Source: Actinomycetota bacterium (GTDB lineage Bacteria > Actinomycetota > Actinomycetes > Streptosporangiales > Streptosporangiaceae). Taken from it: a DNA stretch of 64,000 bases. The stretch is from contig JAFAYQ010000062.1 of assembly GCA_019240215.1 (NCBI GenBank), forward strand, positions 95,756-159,755, given 5' to 3'. The position numbers were made by a program, and so were the translations under genes. The notes under the pieces are model-generated. The model did no database searches. It saw only the letters and a list, made by a program, of their open reading frames with translations, and had not been told where the DNA came from. Below, piece after piece: positions 18,270 to 27,987 of the stretch. Position 1 is the first letter of the stretch, and each line of letters starts with the position of its first letter.

Positions 18270-18625
18270 CCAGCTCGCGATCGAGGACCCCGACTACGAA
18301 TACGCCTGCCAGCGGGTGACCGGCGCCGATGGGGGCGGGCGGCCGGCTGAGCAGTGGGCCCGGGCGGTGTTTGAGGGGCACCGCAGCCGCTGCGGAGCAT
18401 GATCATGACGGGCTGGGTGGCCGTACTGCGGCTGCGGCTGAGCCGGCCGCGGTCCTCCGCGTCTCGTGTGCTCGGGTGGGAGGCCATCTCGGCCACCCCG
18501 GCCGCGGTGGTGCTGGGGGCCGGCTCGTTTGCGCTCACCGCCGGCCGATCGGCCGGGTGCTGCGGGCGCTGGCCGAACCGGTGCACCGGATGGTGATCCC
18601 CTACCTGCTGAACCGCGCGGGCTGA
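18270..18625 (+). pseudogene. Frameshifted SRPBCC / DUF2867-like protein
   Basis: Family-like sequence is scattered over three frames. The first gives EDPDYEYACQRVTG and AEQWARAVFEG, ending at a stop at 18402. The second gives GWVAVLRLRLSR, RVLGWEAISATP and ALTAG. The third gives RPIGRVLRALAEPVHRMVIP then YLLNRAG and a stop at 18625. In intact actinobacterial proteins these blocks (WARA.FEGAP, GWRAVLGLRL, VLGW.I, PVHR..VPYLL.RA) occur in this order in one frame. At least two indels have therefore destroyed the gene. It occupies the 480-base gap between the DinB-like gene and the TMEM175 gene. Confidence 0.6.
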
Positions 18626-18662
18626 CGGCTCACGTTCGCATCCGCGGCGGCGTCTACCGGGT

Positions 18663-19352
18663 ATGAGGCGTCCGGCGTGGCGATGGGCAGCGGGGGTGGC
18701 GGACACCGCCAAACTGGGCGGATCACAGCACGAACGGCCCATCACCCGGCTGGTCGGGTTCAGCGACGGGGTGTTCACGATCGCGGCGACCATCCTGGTG
18801 CTGGAGATCCAGCGGCCCGCCGACGCCCACCACCTTCTGTCCGGGCTGCTGGCGCTGTGGCCGTCGTACCTGGCCTACGCGCTGACGTTCCTGCTGATCG
18901 GCCAGGTCTGGGCCAATCACCACGCCATGTTCGACCACATCCGAGCCTCGGACTGGGTCCTCCTGCTGTGCAACGTCCTGCTGATGCTGATGGTTGCCTT
19001 TTTCCCGTTTTCGGCATCGGTGCTGGCCGAAGCGTTCCGGGACGGCGCGGGCCAGCGCACCGCGGTCGTCTTCTACGGCGCCGCGTTCGCCCTCGGCTCG
19101 GCCTTCTTCAACCTGATCTGGCACCACGCGCGCCGGGCCCGCCTGCTCGGCGACACCATCGACGAACGCACCGAGAAGGGATTCACCCGGCGCTTCGGGC
19201 TGTCGGTGCCGCTCTACCTGGCGGGCACGCTGGCGGGGGCGTTCGTTCCGGTGCTCGGCTTCGCGATCTTCGCGGCCCCGGCGATCTTCTTCTGGCTCCC
19301 GCTCGGGCAGCGCGGCTCACACGTGAGAGCTACCGGACCGGCAGCCCGGTGA
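18663..19352 (+). CDS. TMEM175 / DUF1211-family potassium channel-like protein
   Basis: The 229-residue membrane protein has six predicted helices and the family signature [20 protein letters not shown] in helix 1 (the FSD motif). Further features are [26 protein letters not shown] and [21 protein letters not shown]. Bacterial homologues form tetrameric leak potassium channels with one six-helix repeat per subunit. Initiation at ATG 18663 leaves a longish polar lead; a GTG about 33 bases later is possible. The 3' end overlaps the acyl-CoA dehydrogenase on the other strand by 23 bases. Confidence 0.85.
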   Translation: MRRPAWRWAAGVADTAKLGGSQHERPITRLVGFSDGVFTIAATILVLEIQRPADAHHLLSGLLALWPSYLAYALTFLLIGQVWANHHAMFDHIRASDWVLLLCNVLLMLMVAFFPFSASVLAEAFRDGAGQRTAVVFYGAAFALGSAFFNLIWHHARRARLLGDTIDERTEKGFTRRFGLSVPLYLAGTLAGAFVPVLGFAIFAAPAIFFWLPLGQRGSHVRATGPAAR

Positions 19353-20574
19353 GGGCGCGGCCGATGATCATGCGCTGGATCTCGCTGGTGCCTTCGAAGA
19401 TGGTGAAGATCTTGGCGTCGCGGTGCCAGCGCTCGACCGGGTACTCGCGGGTGTAGCCGTTGCCGCCGAGGATCTGGATGGCCTGCTCGGTCACGCGGAC
19501 GGCGGTCTCGCCCGCGACCAGTTTGCACATGGAGCCCTCGGCGTGCTCGAACGGCTTGTTCTGGCGCGCCATCCAGGCCGCCCGCCAGGTGAGCAGGCGG
19601 GCGGCGTCGACCGAGGCTCCCATGTCGGCCAGCATGAACGCGACGCCCTGGTTCTGGCCGATCGGGTGGCCGAACTGGACCCGCTCGCGGGCGTACTCGG
19701 TCGCGTATTCGGTGGCGGCCCGGGCCACGCCGACCGCCATCGCCGCCACCCCGGGCCGGGAGGCCTCGAACGTCTTCATCGCGGCCTGCTCGCCGCTGCG
19801 GCCGCCCTCACGCACCCGGGCCAGCCGGGCATCGAGCCGGTCCTTGCCGCCGATCAGGCAGCGGCCGGGCACCCGGACGTCGTCCAGCACCACCTCGGCG
19901 GTGTGCGAGGCGCGGATGCCGTGCTTGCGGAACTTCTGGCCCTGGGACAGGCCGCGGGTCCCGGGCGGCACGATGAAGCTGGCCTGGCCGCGGCTGCCGA
20001 GGGTGGGGTCGACCGAGGCGACCACGATGTGCACGTTGGCGATGCCGCCGTTGGTGGCCCAGGTCTTGGTGCCGTTCAGCACCCACTCGTCCTTGGCTTC
20101 GTCGTAGACGGCCCGGGTCCGGATCGCGCCCACGTCGCTGCCCGCGTCCGGCTCGGAGGAGCAGAACGCGGCCAGCTTGACGTCGCCGGGCGAGCCGAAC
20201 ATCTGCGGCGCCCACTCGCCGATCTGCTCGTTGGTGCCGTTACTGACCAGCGAGACCGCCGCCAGCGAGCTGCCGACCAGCGACAGCGCGATGCCGGCGT
20301 CGCCCCAGAACAATTCCTCGAACGCGACCACGATGCCGAGGCCACTGGGCTCGAACGCCTGCTGGGCGAAGAAGTCGAGCGCGTACAGGCCGATCTTGGA
20401 TGCTTCCTCGAGGATCGGCCACGGCGTCTCCTCGCGCTCGTCCCACTCGGACCCGGCCGGGCGGATGACGGTGGCGGCGAACTCGTGCACCCAGCCCCGC
20501 ATGTCGCTCAGGTCCTCACTGAGGTCGAGGCTGAACTGACTGGAAGTTTCGGGCGTGTCCGGTCCGGTCGTCAA
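19330..20574 (-). CDS. Acyl-CoA dehydrogenase
   Basis: The 414-residue flavoenzyme has the usual three-domain fold: N-terminal helices with [20 protein letters not shown], the middle beta domain with [19 protein letters not shown] and the [19 protein letters not shown]-binding loop, and the C-terminal domain with [24 protein letters not shown] and [32 protein letters not shown]. The Glu in IFEGTSE is close to the conserved C-terminal signature. It oxidises acyl-CoA to enoyl-CoA and passes electrons to ETF. Start is TTG 20574 with GGGAG about six bases upstream; a perfect palindrome lies 28 bases further upstream. Confidence 0.93.
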   Translation of the reverse strand: MTTGPDTPETSSQFSLDLSEDLSDMRGWVHEFAATVIRPAGSEWDEREETPWPILEEASKIGLYALDFFAQQAFEPSGLGIVVAFEELFWGDAGIALSLVGSSLAAVSLVSNGTNEQIGEWAPQMFGSPGDVKLAAFCSSEPDAGSDVGAIRTRAVYDEAKDEWVLNGTKTWATNGGIANVHIVVASVDPTLGSRGQASFIVPPGTRGLSQGQKFRKHGIRASHTAEVVLDDVRVPGRCLIGGKDRLDARLARVREGGRSGEQAAMKTFEASRPGVAAMAVGVARAATEYATEYARERVQFGHPIGQNQGVAFMLADMGASVDAARLLTWRAAWMARQNKPFEHAEGSMCKLVAGETAVRVTEQAIQILGGNGYTREYPVERWHRDAKIFTIFEGTSEIQRMIIGRALTGLPVR

Positions 20575-20601
20575 TGCTGCTCCCGCTGATCCGCGACGTA
20601 A

Positions 20602-20617
20602 GTTACTCAAGAGTAAC
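20602..20617. promoter_or_regulatory. Perfect palindrome upstream of the acyl-CoA dehydrogenase
   Basis: GTTACTC and GAGTAAC flank a 2-base centre, giving a perfect 16-base dyad 28 bases upstream of the TTG start. Its size and AT-rich half-sites suit a TetR-family repressor dimer; TTACT...AGTAA-type sites are common before fatty-acid oxidation genes in actinobacteria. No such repressor is encoded in the window. Confidence 0.6.
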
Positions 20618-20651
20618 GCCGTTGGCACCGGCCCGGAAGCCAACCCGCCAG

Positions 20652-21560
20652 TTAGCGCCCCGCCAGGTCCTCGTCCTTCCGGCGCGACTCGCCACTGCGC
20701 CGATCCCCCGAACGACGGTCGCGAGTGGTTACGTGGTAGAGAAAGATCAGCTTGTCGACCACATCGTCGATCACGTATGCAGGACCAGTCTGGTCATCAT
20801 CCTGACTGCTCTGATTACCGTTGAACACCCAGCCGCCACCGCGTTCTGACATACGGCGGTGAGAGGTGCGCGCGCTTTTCCGCAGCCACTCGTGCGAAAT
20901 TTTCACTTCGTCGTCGGTTTTACGGTCAGTAAACACGAATGAGTGCAACGGCGAACTGTCCGCGAGAAGTACGCGCACCAGGTCATCAACGACATCCCAC
21001 CGGGACATGGGCTTGAAAAGGCCCCACCCGGCACTTTCAACGTAGTCGTTCAGGGCCTTCCGCAAACGCAGCCGCTGATTGGCTCCTCTTCTTCGATCGG
21101 CCTGCTCAGCACGACGGTCCGCCGCCCTGCGGTCAGGAGCCTGACGGTTTTCGACCACTGGAAACAATTCGCGTCCGAGGAGCCGGAGTATTTCGCGGAA
21201 TGCCACGAGCATGCTCTCGTAGCACCGCAGATGGGTCACCAGGCTCAGACCCTCGTAGACGTCGTCCAGATCCACGCCCGGCTCAAGGACGACGGGTACG
21301 ACCGGCCGGCCGTCGTTCACCGCCTTGAACCTTGAGAGCTCCCGCGTCATCCACTTGGATTGCGGTGAGCTCTTCGACAGAATCACGATCAGGGCATCGC
21401 TCGCTTCGAGCGCGGTCTCTATCTCCGCGGTAAATTCGTTACCCGCCTCCAGGTTGGACAGGTCCGCCCATACGTCGATCCGATGATTCCTGAGCAGCTC
21501 CGCCAGAAAATCAACAAAATAATTATCCGCCGAGCAATGCGAAATAAAGACGCGCGCCAT
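20652..21560 (-). CDS. TIR-domain protein with unknown C-terminal domain
   Basis: A 302-residue protein starting at ATG 21560 with AGAAGG upstream. Residues 1-130 are a TIR domain: [36 protein letters not shown] and [15 protein letters not shown], where Trp70-x3-Glu74 places the probable NADase Glu. A basic linker follows with three DRR motifs at 143, 148 and 155, then a domain of about 115 residues I do not recognise ([39 protein letters not shown]), and two more DRR motifs at 281 and 286 near the end. The coding sequence is visibly less GC-rich than its neighbours. There is no partner gene in tight linkage. Roles in NAD-based defence or signalling are inference. Confidence 0.82.
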   Translation of the reverse strand: MARVFISHCSADNYFVDFLAELLRNHRIDVWADLSNLEAGNEFTAEIETALEASDALIVILSKSSPQSKWMTRELSRFKAVNDGRPVVPVVLEPGVDLDDVYEGLSLVTHLRCYESMLVAFREILRLLGRELFPVVENRQAPDRRAADRRAEQADRRRGANQRLRLRKALNDYVESAGWGLFKPMSRWDVVDDLVRVLLADSSPLHSFVFTDRKTDDEVKISHEWLRKSARTSHRRMSERGGGWVFNGNQSSQDDDQTGPAYVIDDVVDKLIFLYHVTTRDRRSGDRRSGESRRKDEDLAGR

Positions 21561-21712
21561 TGAGCCTTCTTTTTCGAACGAAGATGACACCTGTCAGCCG
21601 TTCACCGGCCTGCCCCGCACCCCGTGACGGTTTATAACCATAGTCCGGCTTGCCAGGGTCTCACCTGTTTTGCCAAAGGTAAGGGCGATCTATCCTCTGG
21701 GTAACGGGCTAG

Positions 21713-21823
21713 CCGGCCTGGGCCGTAAGCATCGAGGTCACCCACTCGGGTCACGACGTCCCGGCTGCCCGGCCGGGCGTGGTCGACAGCACGATCCTGC
21801 AGGCGGTCAAGGCCGCCTCCTGA
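21713..21823 (+). other. Short coding-like remnant
   Basis: After an in-frame TAG at 21710 a 36-codon stretch reads VSIEVTHSGHDVPAARPGVV then DSTILQAVKAAS and a TGA, followed 15 bases later by a good terminator. There is no start codon in frame. It looks like the C-terminal end of a lost plus-strand gene, but I cannot name the family. The rest of the 330-base gap from 21561 to 21890 shows nothing recognisable. Confidence 0.35.
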
Positions 21824-21838
21824 CCGCCGGCACCCCGG

Positions 21839-21871
21839 GGCCTCCCGTCGCACGTTCAGCGGCGGGAGGCC
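21839..21871 (+). terminator. Rho-independent terminator
   Basis: GGCCTCCCG and CGGGAGGCC form a 9-bp stem followed by TTTAT on the plus strand. It is the classical shape for a plus-strand transcript, yet only a 36-codon remnant precedes it; it may also stop the convergent RamB-like gene. Confidence 0.75.
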
Positions 21872-21890
21872 TTTATCTGCGATGGCTGTC

Positions 21891-23357
21891 TCAGGTAGCG
21901 GCGTGGCGGTCGAGGAACTCGTAGACGTCGGCGTCGTCGACGCCGGGGAAGATGCCCGCGGGCAAGGCCGACAGCACGTGCGAGTGGGCCCGGGCCGACG
22001 GCCAGGCCATCCCCTCCCAGCGGGCGGCCAGGTCGGCGGGCGGGTGCTTGCAGCAGTCGCCGTCGGGGCAGCCGGACCGCATCCGGGTCGAGGTGTCGCG
22101 GCCGCGGAACCAGCGGGAGTGCTCGTAGGGCACGCCGAGGGTGATCGCGAAGCCGCGGTCGGTGCGCGGATCGACCTGGGAGACGCAGAAATAGGTGCCG
22201 GACGGCGTGGCCGAATACTGGCAGTGCGGGGAGAACCGGTCGGGGGCGCTGAACACCTGGCGGCCGGCCCACTTACGGCACATCCGCTGGCCTTCGATCG
22301 CTCCCGACGGGTCGGCCGGGAACAGCAGGCCGTCGCACTCGTAGGCCTTGTAGATCACGCCGCCGGAGTCGTTCTTGGTGAAGTGGCAGGGCATGTCCAG
22401 GTGCTCGGTGGCCAGGTTGGTGAACCGATGGGCGGCCATCTCGTACGACACCGAGAACGTGTCGACCAGGTCCTCGACCGCCAGGTCGCGGGCGTCCTTG
22501 GCGTCGGCCAGGAACCGGACGGCCGCCTTCTCCGGCATCAGCACCGCGGCCGCGAAGTAGTTGGCCTCCACCCGCTGGCGCAGGAAGTCGGCGAAGTCGC
22601 GGGGGGCCTCGTGGCCGAGCAGGAAGTGGCCGAGTGCCTGCAGCAGCACCGCCCGCGGCGAGTGGGTGCCGACCGGCTCCTGCTTGACGTAGATCCGGTG
22701 GTTGCGCAGGTCGGTCAGGGACCGGACCGACCGCGGCAGGTCCTGCACGTAGCGGACGGCGAAGCCGTGGTGGCTCATCACCGACAGCAGCATGCCCTGG
22801 GACAGGGCGCCGCCGCCGGTGTAACCGGCCGGGGCCAGCGCCTGGTCGGCGATCCGCTCGATGGCGGAGAAGTAGTTGGCCCGCTCGCGCATGGCCGATC
22901 GCAGCTCGGCGTTGGCCAGCCGGGCCTCCTCCGGGGTGGCGGTCGGCTTGGCCCGCTGGTCACGCAGTGCCCCGGCCAGCTTGACCAGGTGCTCGAGCAC
23001 GTCGGTGGGCACCCGGGTGCCCACCTTGAGGTGCGGCAGGCCGAGCTCGGCGTAGGCCGCGTCGCGCTGGGCTTCCTCCAGCGCGATCTCCAGCTGCGCC
23101 CGGTGGCTGGGCGCCTGCCGCCGCAGCAGCTCCTCGACCGGCACCGACAGCGCCCGGGCGAGATCCTCCAGCACCGACAGCTTGGGCTCCCGGCGGCCGT
23201 TCTCGAGCAGGGACAGCGCGGACGGGGCCCGGCCCACCCGCTCCCCCAGCTCGGCCAGGGTCAGCCCCCGGGACCGGCGCAGGTGACGCAGACGCTGGCC
23301 CAGTGTCATTAGGTCTAGACCATGTTCTGCCGTCAATTTCGGTGATCCTTCCGACAT
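21891..23357 (-). CDS. ramB: RamB-type XRE regulator with IrrE-like and ScfR domains
   Basis: The 488-residue regulator has an N-terminal XRE helix-turn-helix (LGQRLRHLRRSRGLTLAELGERVGRAPSALSLLENGRREP), an ImmA/IrrE-like domain whose zinc motif is degenerate (LLQALGHFLLGHE, then VEANYFAAAVLMP) and a Cys-rich C-terminal short-chain fatty-acyl regulator domain ending CPDGDCCKHPP. This is the architecture of RamB, which controls acetate and glyoxylate genes including aceA in Corynebacterium and Mycobacterium. It is divergent from aceA here. Starts at ATG 23357 or an inner ATG at 23309 are both possible, since neither has a clear ribosome site. Confidence 0.88.
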   Translation of the reverse strand: MSEGSPKLTAEHGLDLMTLGQRLRHLRRSRGLTLAELGERVGRAPSALSLLENGRREPKLSVLEDLARALSVPVEELLRRQAPSHRAQLEIALEEAQRDAAYAELGLPHLKVGTRVPTDVLEHLVKLAGALRDQRAKPTATPEEARLANAELRSAMRERANYFSAIERIADQALAPAGYTGGGALSQGMLLSVMSHHGFAVRYVQDLPRSVRSLTDLRNHRIYVKQEPVGTHSPRAVLLQALGHFLLGHEAPRDFADFLRQRVEANYFAAAVLMPEKAAVRFLADAKDARDLAVEDLVDTFSVSYEMAAHRFTNLATEHLDMPCHFTKNDSGGVIYKAYECDGLLFPADPSGAIEGQRMCRKWAGRQVFSAPDRFSPHCQYSATPSGTYFCVSQVDPRTDRGFAITLGVPYEHSRWFRGRDTSTRMRSGCPDGDCCKHPPADLAARWEGMAWPSARAHSHVLSALPAGIFPGVDDADVYEFLDRHAAT

Positions 23358-23461
23358 GAATTCAAGGCTATCTTCTCGCTAGATAAATTTCAGCGTTTTT
23401 TTCTTGCGATGTTACTAGCCGGTAGCCTCTTCAGGAGGGATGCTCGAAGGGAGGCGACCAA
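23358..23461. promoter_or_regulatory. Divergent ramB-aceA control region
   Basis: The 104-base region between the two starts is AT-richer than its surroundings, including a run of seven T at about 23396-23402, and ends with GGGAGG at 23449-23454 as the aceA ribosome site. It must hold both promoters. I could not find a convincing copy of the TTTGCAAA-type RamB box. Confidence 0.5.
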
Positions 23462-24808
<1,347 letters not shown>

Positions 24809-24835
24809 GCTGATCTCGGGTCGCCCCCGACCAGG

Positions 24836-24885
24836 ACCCGCACCCGCGGAGCCGGAACCCCGAACCGGCTACCGCGGGTGCGGGT
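24836..24885. terminator. Long hairpin between aceA and the serine hydrolase
   Basis: The arms ACCCGCACCCGCGG/AGCCGG and their complements form a 20-bp stem with one bulged A at 24871 and a 9-base loop. It lies 28 bases after the aceA stop and next to the convergent gene's stop, so it can terminate both strands. Confidence 0.85.
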
Positions 24886-24889
24886 TCTG

Positions 24890-26047
24890 CTATCGGGTGA
24901 GGATGGCTTCGGAGCGCTGGATGGCGGGCACCAGGGTCTGGTCGGTGTTGGTGAGGATGGCGACGACGTAACCGGTCGCCGGGTAGATGTCGAGCTGGCC
25001 TTCGTAGCCGGGGGTGCCGCCGTTGTGGCCGACGAACGTGACGTCGTTGATGGCCTGGTAGGCGAACCCGTAGGTGTACTCGTCGACCGGCGGGCCGCCG
25101 GGTTGCGGCGCGCTGACCCGCGGGGTGAGCACGGCGGCGGTCATGGCCGCATCCAGCAGCCGGTGGCCGAGCACGGCGCGGGCGAACCGGAGCAGGTCGC
25201 CGGTGGTGGAGGCGGCCCCGCCGGAGGGATTGGCGAGCTGGAGCTGGCCGCTGATGTCGGCCAGGCCGGTGCCGGTGGCGGCGTAGCCGTGGGCCATCCC
25301 GGGCACCGCCGCGGGCGTGTAGGGGACCAGCCGGGTACGGGTCATCCCGGCCGGATCGAGCACGTGCCGCTGCACGTAGACGTTGTACGACTGCCTGGCG
25401 ACGCGCTCGATGATCGCGCCCAGGACGATGTAGTCGTCGTTGCTGTACAGGAACGACGAACCGGGCCTGGACGATGGCCGTTCCTTCTCGATCAGCTGCA
25501 GCTGGCCGGCGAGCGTGGCCGGCGGGTGGGGACCGGCGAGGGCGGCGTCGCCGAGCCCGGCGGTCATGTCGAGCAGGTCGGCGACGGTGACGTGATCGGC
25601 GACGGCGGGCGCGAACCCGGTCAGGTAGCGGCCGACGGTGTCGCCGAAGGACAGCCGGTGATCCTGGACGAGCTGGGCGATCGCGACCGCGGTGAACAGC
25701 TTGCCGATCGACGCGACGCAAAAGGCCGTGCCGGCCGTGTTGGCGGTCCCGGTCGCCCGGTCGGCGGCGCCGAAGCCGGCGTTCAGCAGCACCTGGTCGC
25801 CGCGCGCGACCAGAGCCGCGCCCGAAAACCGGCCCGCCGCCGACCGGTCTTTCAGCCATTGATAAAAGGCGTGCCAGGTGGCCGCGGTCACCGGGCGGGT
25901 GGCGGCGGTCCGGGCGGCGGGGCCCGCGGCCGACGCGGTGTGCGGGGCGTGCCCGCTGGCGCCGCAACCGGCCAGCGCCGCGGCGAGCGTGGTGAGCACG
26001 ATCGCGCCGCGGCGGAACGATCGGCGGGCCTTGGTGGGTGGAGTCAT
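24890..26047 (-). CDS. Lipoprotein serine hydrolase, beta-lactamase class C / PBP4* fold
   Basis: The 385-residue protein has a basic start (KARRSFRRG), a hydrophobic segment and the lipobox LAGC, so it is probably a membrane-anchored lipoprotein. The beta-lactamase fold motifs are SxxK as CVASIGKLF, YxN as YSNDDY, and HNGG in FVGHNGGTPGYEG. Family members include D,D-peptidases, esterases and lactamases. ATG 26047 is used; the frame runs to 26098. It is divergent from the response regulator, and the two share a short control region containing an 18-base palindrome. Confidence 0.87.
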   Translation of the reverse strand: MTPPTKARRSFRRGAIVLTTLAAALAGCGASGHAPHTASAAGPAARTAATRPVTAATWHAFYQWLKDRSAAGRFSGAALVARGDQVLLNAGFGAADRATGTANTAGTAFCVASIGKLFTAVAIAQLVQDHRLSFGDTVGRYLTGFAPAVADHVTVADLLDMTAGLGDAALAGPHPPATLAGQLQLIEKERPSSRPGSSFLYSNDDYIVLGAIIERVARQSYNVYVQRHVLDPAGMTRTRLVPYTPAAVPGMAHGYAATGTGLADISGQLQLANPSGGAASTTGDLLRFARAVLGHRLLDAAMTAAVLTPRVSAPQPGGPPVDEYTYGFAYQAINDVTFVGHNGGTPGYEGQLDIYPATGYVVAILTNTDQTLVPAIQRSEAILTR

Positions 26048-26091
26048 GGAGGAGTTGTACGAAATCGGCGGTGACCCGGCGGTGTCCGGCC

Positions 26092-26109
26092 GTGTCACCG
26101 CGGTGACAC
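26092..26109. promoter_or_regulatory. Perfect 18-base palindrome upstream of the response regulator
   Basis: GTGTCACCG followed directly by CGGTGACAC is a perfect dyad 23 bases before the GTG start of the response regulator and 44 bases from the divergent hydrolase start. It is a good candidate for the binding site of the regulator itself or of another dimeric repressor controlling both genes. Confidence 0.55.
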
Positions 26110-26132
26110 CGCGGCTGGGGCATGCTGGCCGG

Positions 26133-26786
26133 GTGAGGGTGCTGCTGGTCGAGGATCACGCGGAGCTGGCCGAGACGGTGGCCGGGGTGCTGCGCGGCGA
26201 GGGCATGGCGGTCGACGTCGCGCCGGACGGGCGCCCGGCGCTGGACCGGGCCCAGCTGAACGACTACGACGTCCTGGTCCTGGACCGGGACCTGCCTGGG
26301 GTGCACGGGGACGACGTGTGCCGCGCGCTGGTCAGCGGCGGCTTTCCCGGCCGGATCTTGATGCTGACCGCGTCGGGCACGATCCAGGACCGGGTGGACG
26401 GGCTCGGCCTGGGGGCCGACGACTACCTGACCAAGCCGTTCGCGATGGCCGAGCTGATCGCCCGGATCCGGGCCCTGTGGCGCCGCGCCAGCACGCCGCT
26501 GCCGCCCACGCTGACGGCCGGTGATCTGCGCGTGGACCCGGCCCAGCGGGTCGCCAGCCGGGCCGGGCAGCGGCTGGCGCTGCGGCCGAAAGAGCTGGCG
26601 GTGCTGGAGTACCTGCTGGCCGCCCGGGGCCGGGTGGTGCCGGCCGAGGAACTGCTCGAGCACGTGTGGGACGAGGCCGCTGACCCGTTCACCACCACGG
26701 TGAAGACCACCATCCGGCGGCTGCGCGCCAAGCTCGGCGACCCGCCGCTGATCGAGACGGTGCCGCAGGGCGGCTACCGGATCTGA
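26133..26786 (+). CDS. OmpR/PhoB-type response regulator
   Basis: The 217-residue protein has a receiver domain (MRVLLVEDHAELAETVAG, phospho-acceptor Asp51 in VLVLDRDLPG, Thr in MLTASG, Lys in DDYLTKPF) and a winged-helix output domain ending TTTVKTTIRRLRAKLGDPPLIETVPQGGYRI. GTG 26133 starts exactly at the receiver. It lies 10 bases before the histidine kinase, which should be its partner. The divergent serine hydrolase is a plausible target. The signal is unknown. Confidence 0.93.
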   Translation: MRVLLVEDHAELAETVAGVLRGEGMAVDVAPDGRPALDRAQLNDYDVLVLDRDLPGVHGDDVCRALVSGGFPGRILMLTASGTIQDRVDGLGLGADDYLTKPFAMAELIARIRALWRRASTPLPPTLTAGDLRVDPAQRVASRAGQRLALRPKELAVLEYLLAARGRVVPAEELLEHVWDEAADPFTTTVKTTIRRLRAKLGDPPLIETVPQGGYRI

Positions 26787-26796
26787 GGGGCCGGCC

Positions 26797-27987
26797 ATGT
26801 CGATCCGCTTCCGCCTGACCCTCGTCTACGGGGCGCTGTTCCTGCTCAGCGGGGCGGCGCTGCTGGTGGTGGTGTACCTGCTGGTGCGCTTCACCTTCCC
26901 GGCCGCCTCCACCCGCAGCTACCTGCACGCCCCGGCGGGCCGCTCACCGGCGCCGCTGCCCAGCCTGGCCTCGCTGCGGGCCCAGGCCGACCGGCAGCGC
27001 GACGCCGACCTGCACCAGCTGCTGGTGGTGTCCGGCCTGGCCTTGACGATCATGCTCGTCGTCTCGATCGGCCTGGGCTGGATGGTGGCCGGACGGGTGC
27101 TGCGGCCGCTGCGCACGATCACCGCGACCGCGCGCGACCTGTCCTCCGCCACCCTCGACCGGCGGCTGGCGCTGGGCGGCCCGGACGACGAGCTCAAGGA
27201 GCTCGGCGACACCTTCGACGAGCTGCTGGGCCGGCTGGAACGGTCGTTCGCCTCCCAGCGGCAGTTCGTCGCCCACGCCTCGCACGAGCTGCGGACCCCG
27301 CTCACGCTGGAACGGGCCCTGCTGGAGGCGGCCCTGGCCCGCCCCACCGCCACCGCGGCCGAGCTGCGCGGGACCTGCCGCCGGCTGATCGCCGTCAACA
27401 CCGGCCAGGAGCGGCTGATCGAGGCGCTGCTGACGCTGGCCGTCAGCGAGCGGGGCCTGGACCACCGCGAGCCGCTCGACCTGGCCGAGCTCGGCGAGCA
27501 CGTCCTGGCCGATCGGCACGACCAGGCCGCCCGGGCCGGGCTGCACGTCGCCGCCACCCTCGCGTCCGCGCCCGCCGCGGGCGATCCGGCCCTGGCCGAG
27601 CGGCTGATCGCCAACCTGGCCGACAACGCCCTGCGCTACAACACCCCCGGCGGCCAGGTCGAGATCGTCACCGGAACCGAGTCCGGGCAGGCGATCGTCA
27701 GCGTCACCAACACCGGCCCTGACGTCCCCGCCGACCGGATCGGGGAGCTGTTCGAGCCGTTCCGCCGCCTCGGCGCTGACCACACCGGGCCAGACCCGGC
27801 GGCGGACCCGGGCCACGGGCTGGGGCTGTCGATCGTCGCGGCCATCGCCACCGCCCACGGCGCGCAGATCACCGCCGGCCCCGGCCCGGGCGGCGGCCTC
27901 GCGGTCACCGCCCGCTTCCCGGCTCCCGGCCCGGCTACCGCAGGTACGGGTTCTGCTGGTCCTGGGTGGGCGGGTAGGGGTGGTTGA
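26797..27987 (+). CDS. Sensor histidine kinase
   Basis: The 396-residue kinase has TM1 (residues about 8-32), a short extracellular loop of about 45 residues, TM2 (about 74-98), a HAMP domain, the H-box FVAHASHELRTPLT with His163, an N-box LIANLADNALRYN and a G-box GHGLGLSIVAAIA. The small loop suggests sensing within the membrane or of the envelope state. The 3' end overlaps the convergent membrane-protein gene by 53 bases. It forms an operon with the response regulator. Confidence 0.93.
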   Translation: MSIRFRLTLVYGALFLLSGAALLVVVYLLVRFTFPAASTRSYLHAPAGRSPAPLPSLASLRAQADRQRDADLHQLLVVSGLALTIMLVVSIGLGWMVAGRVLRPLRTITATARDLSSATLDRRLALGGPDDELKELGDTFDELLGRLERSFASQRQFVAHASHELRTPLTLERALLEAALARPTATAAELRGTCRRLIAVNTGQERLIEALLTLAVSERGLDHREPLDLAELGEHVLADRHDQAARAGLHVAATLASAPAAGDPALAERLIANLADNALRYNTPGGQVEIVTGTESGQAIVSVTNTGPDVPADRIGELFEPFRRLGADHTGPDPAADPGHGLGLSIVAAIATAHGAQITAGPGPGGGLAVTARFPAPGPATAGTGSAGPGWAGRGG

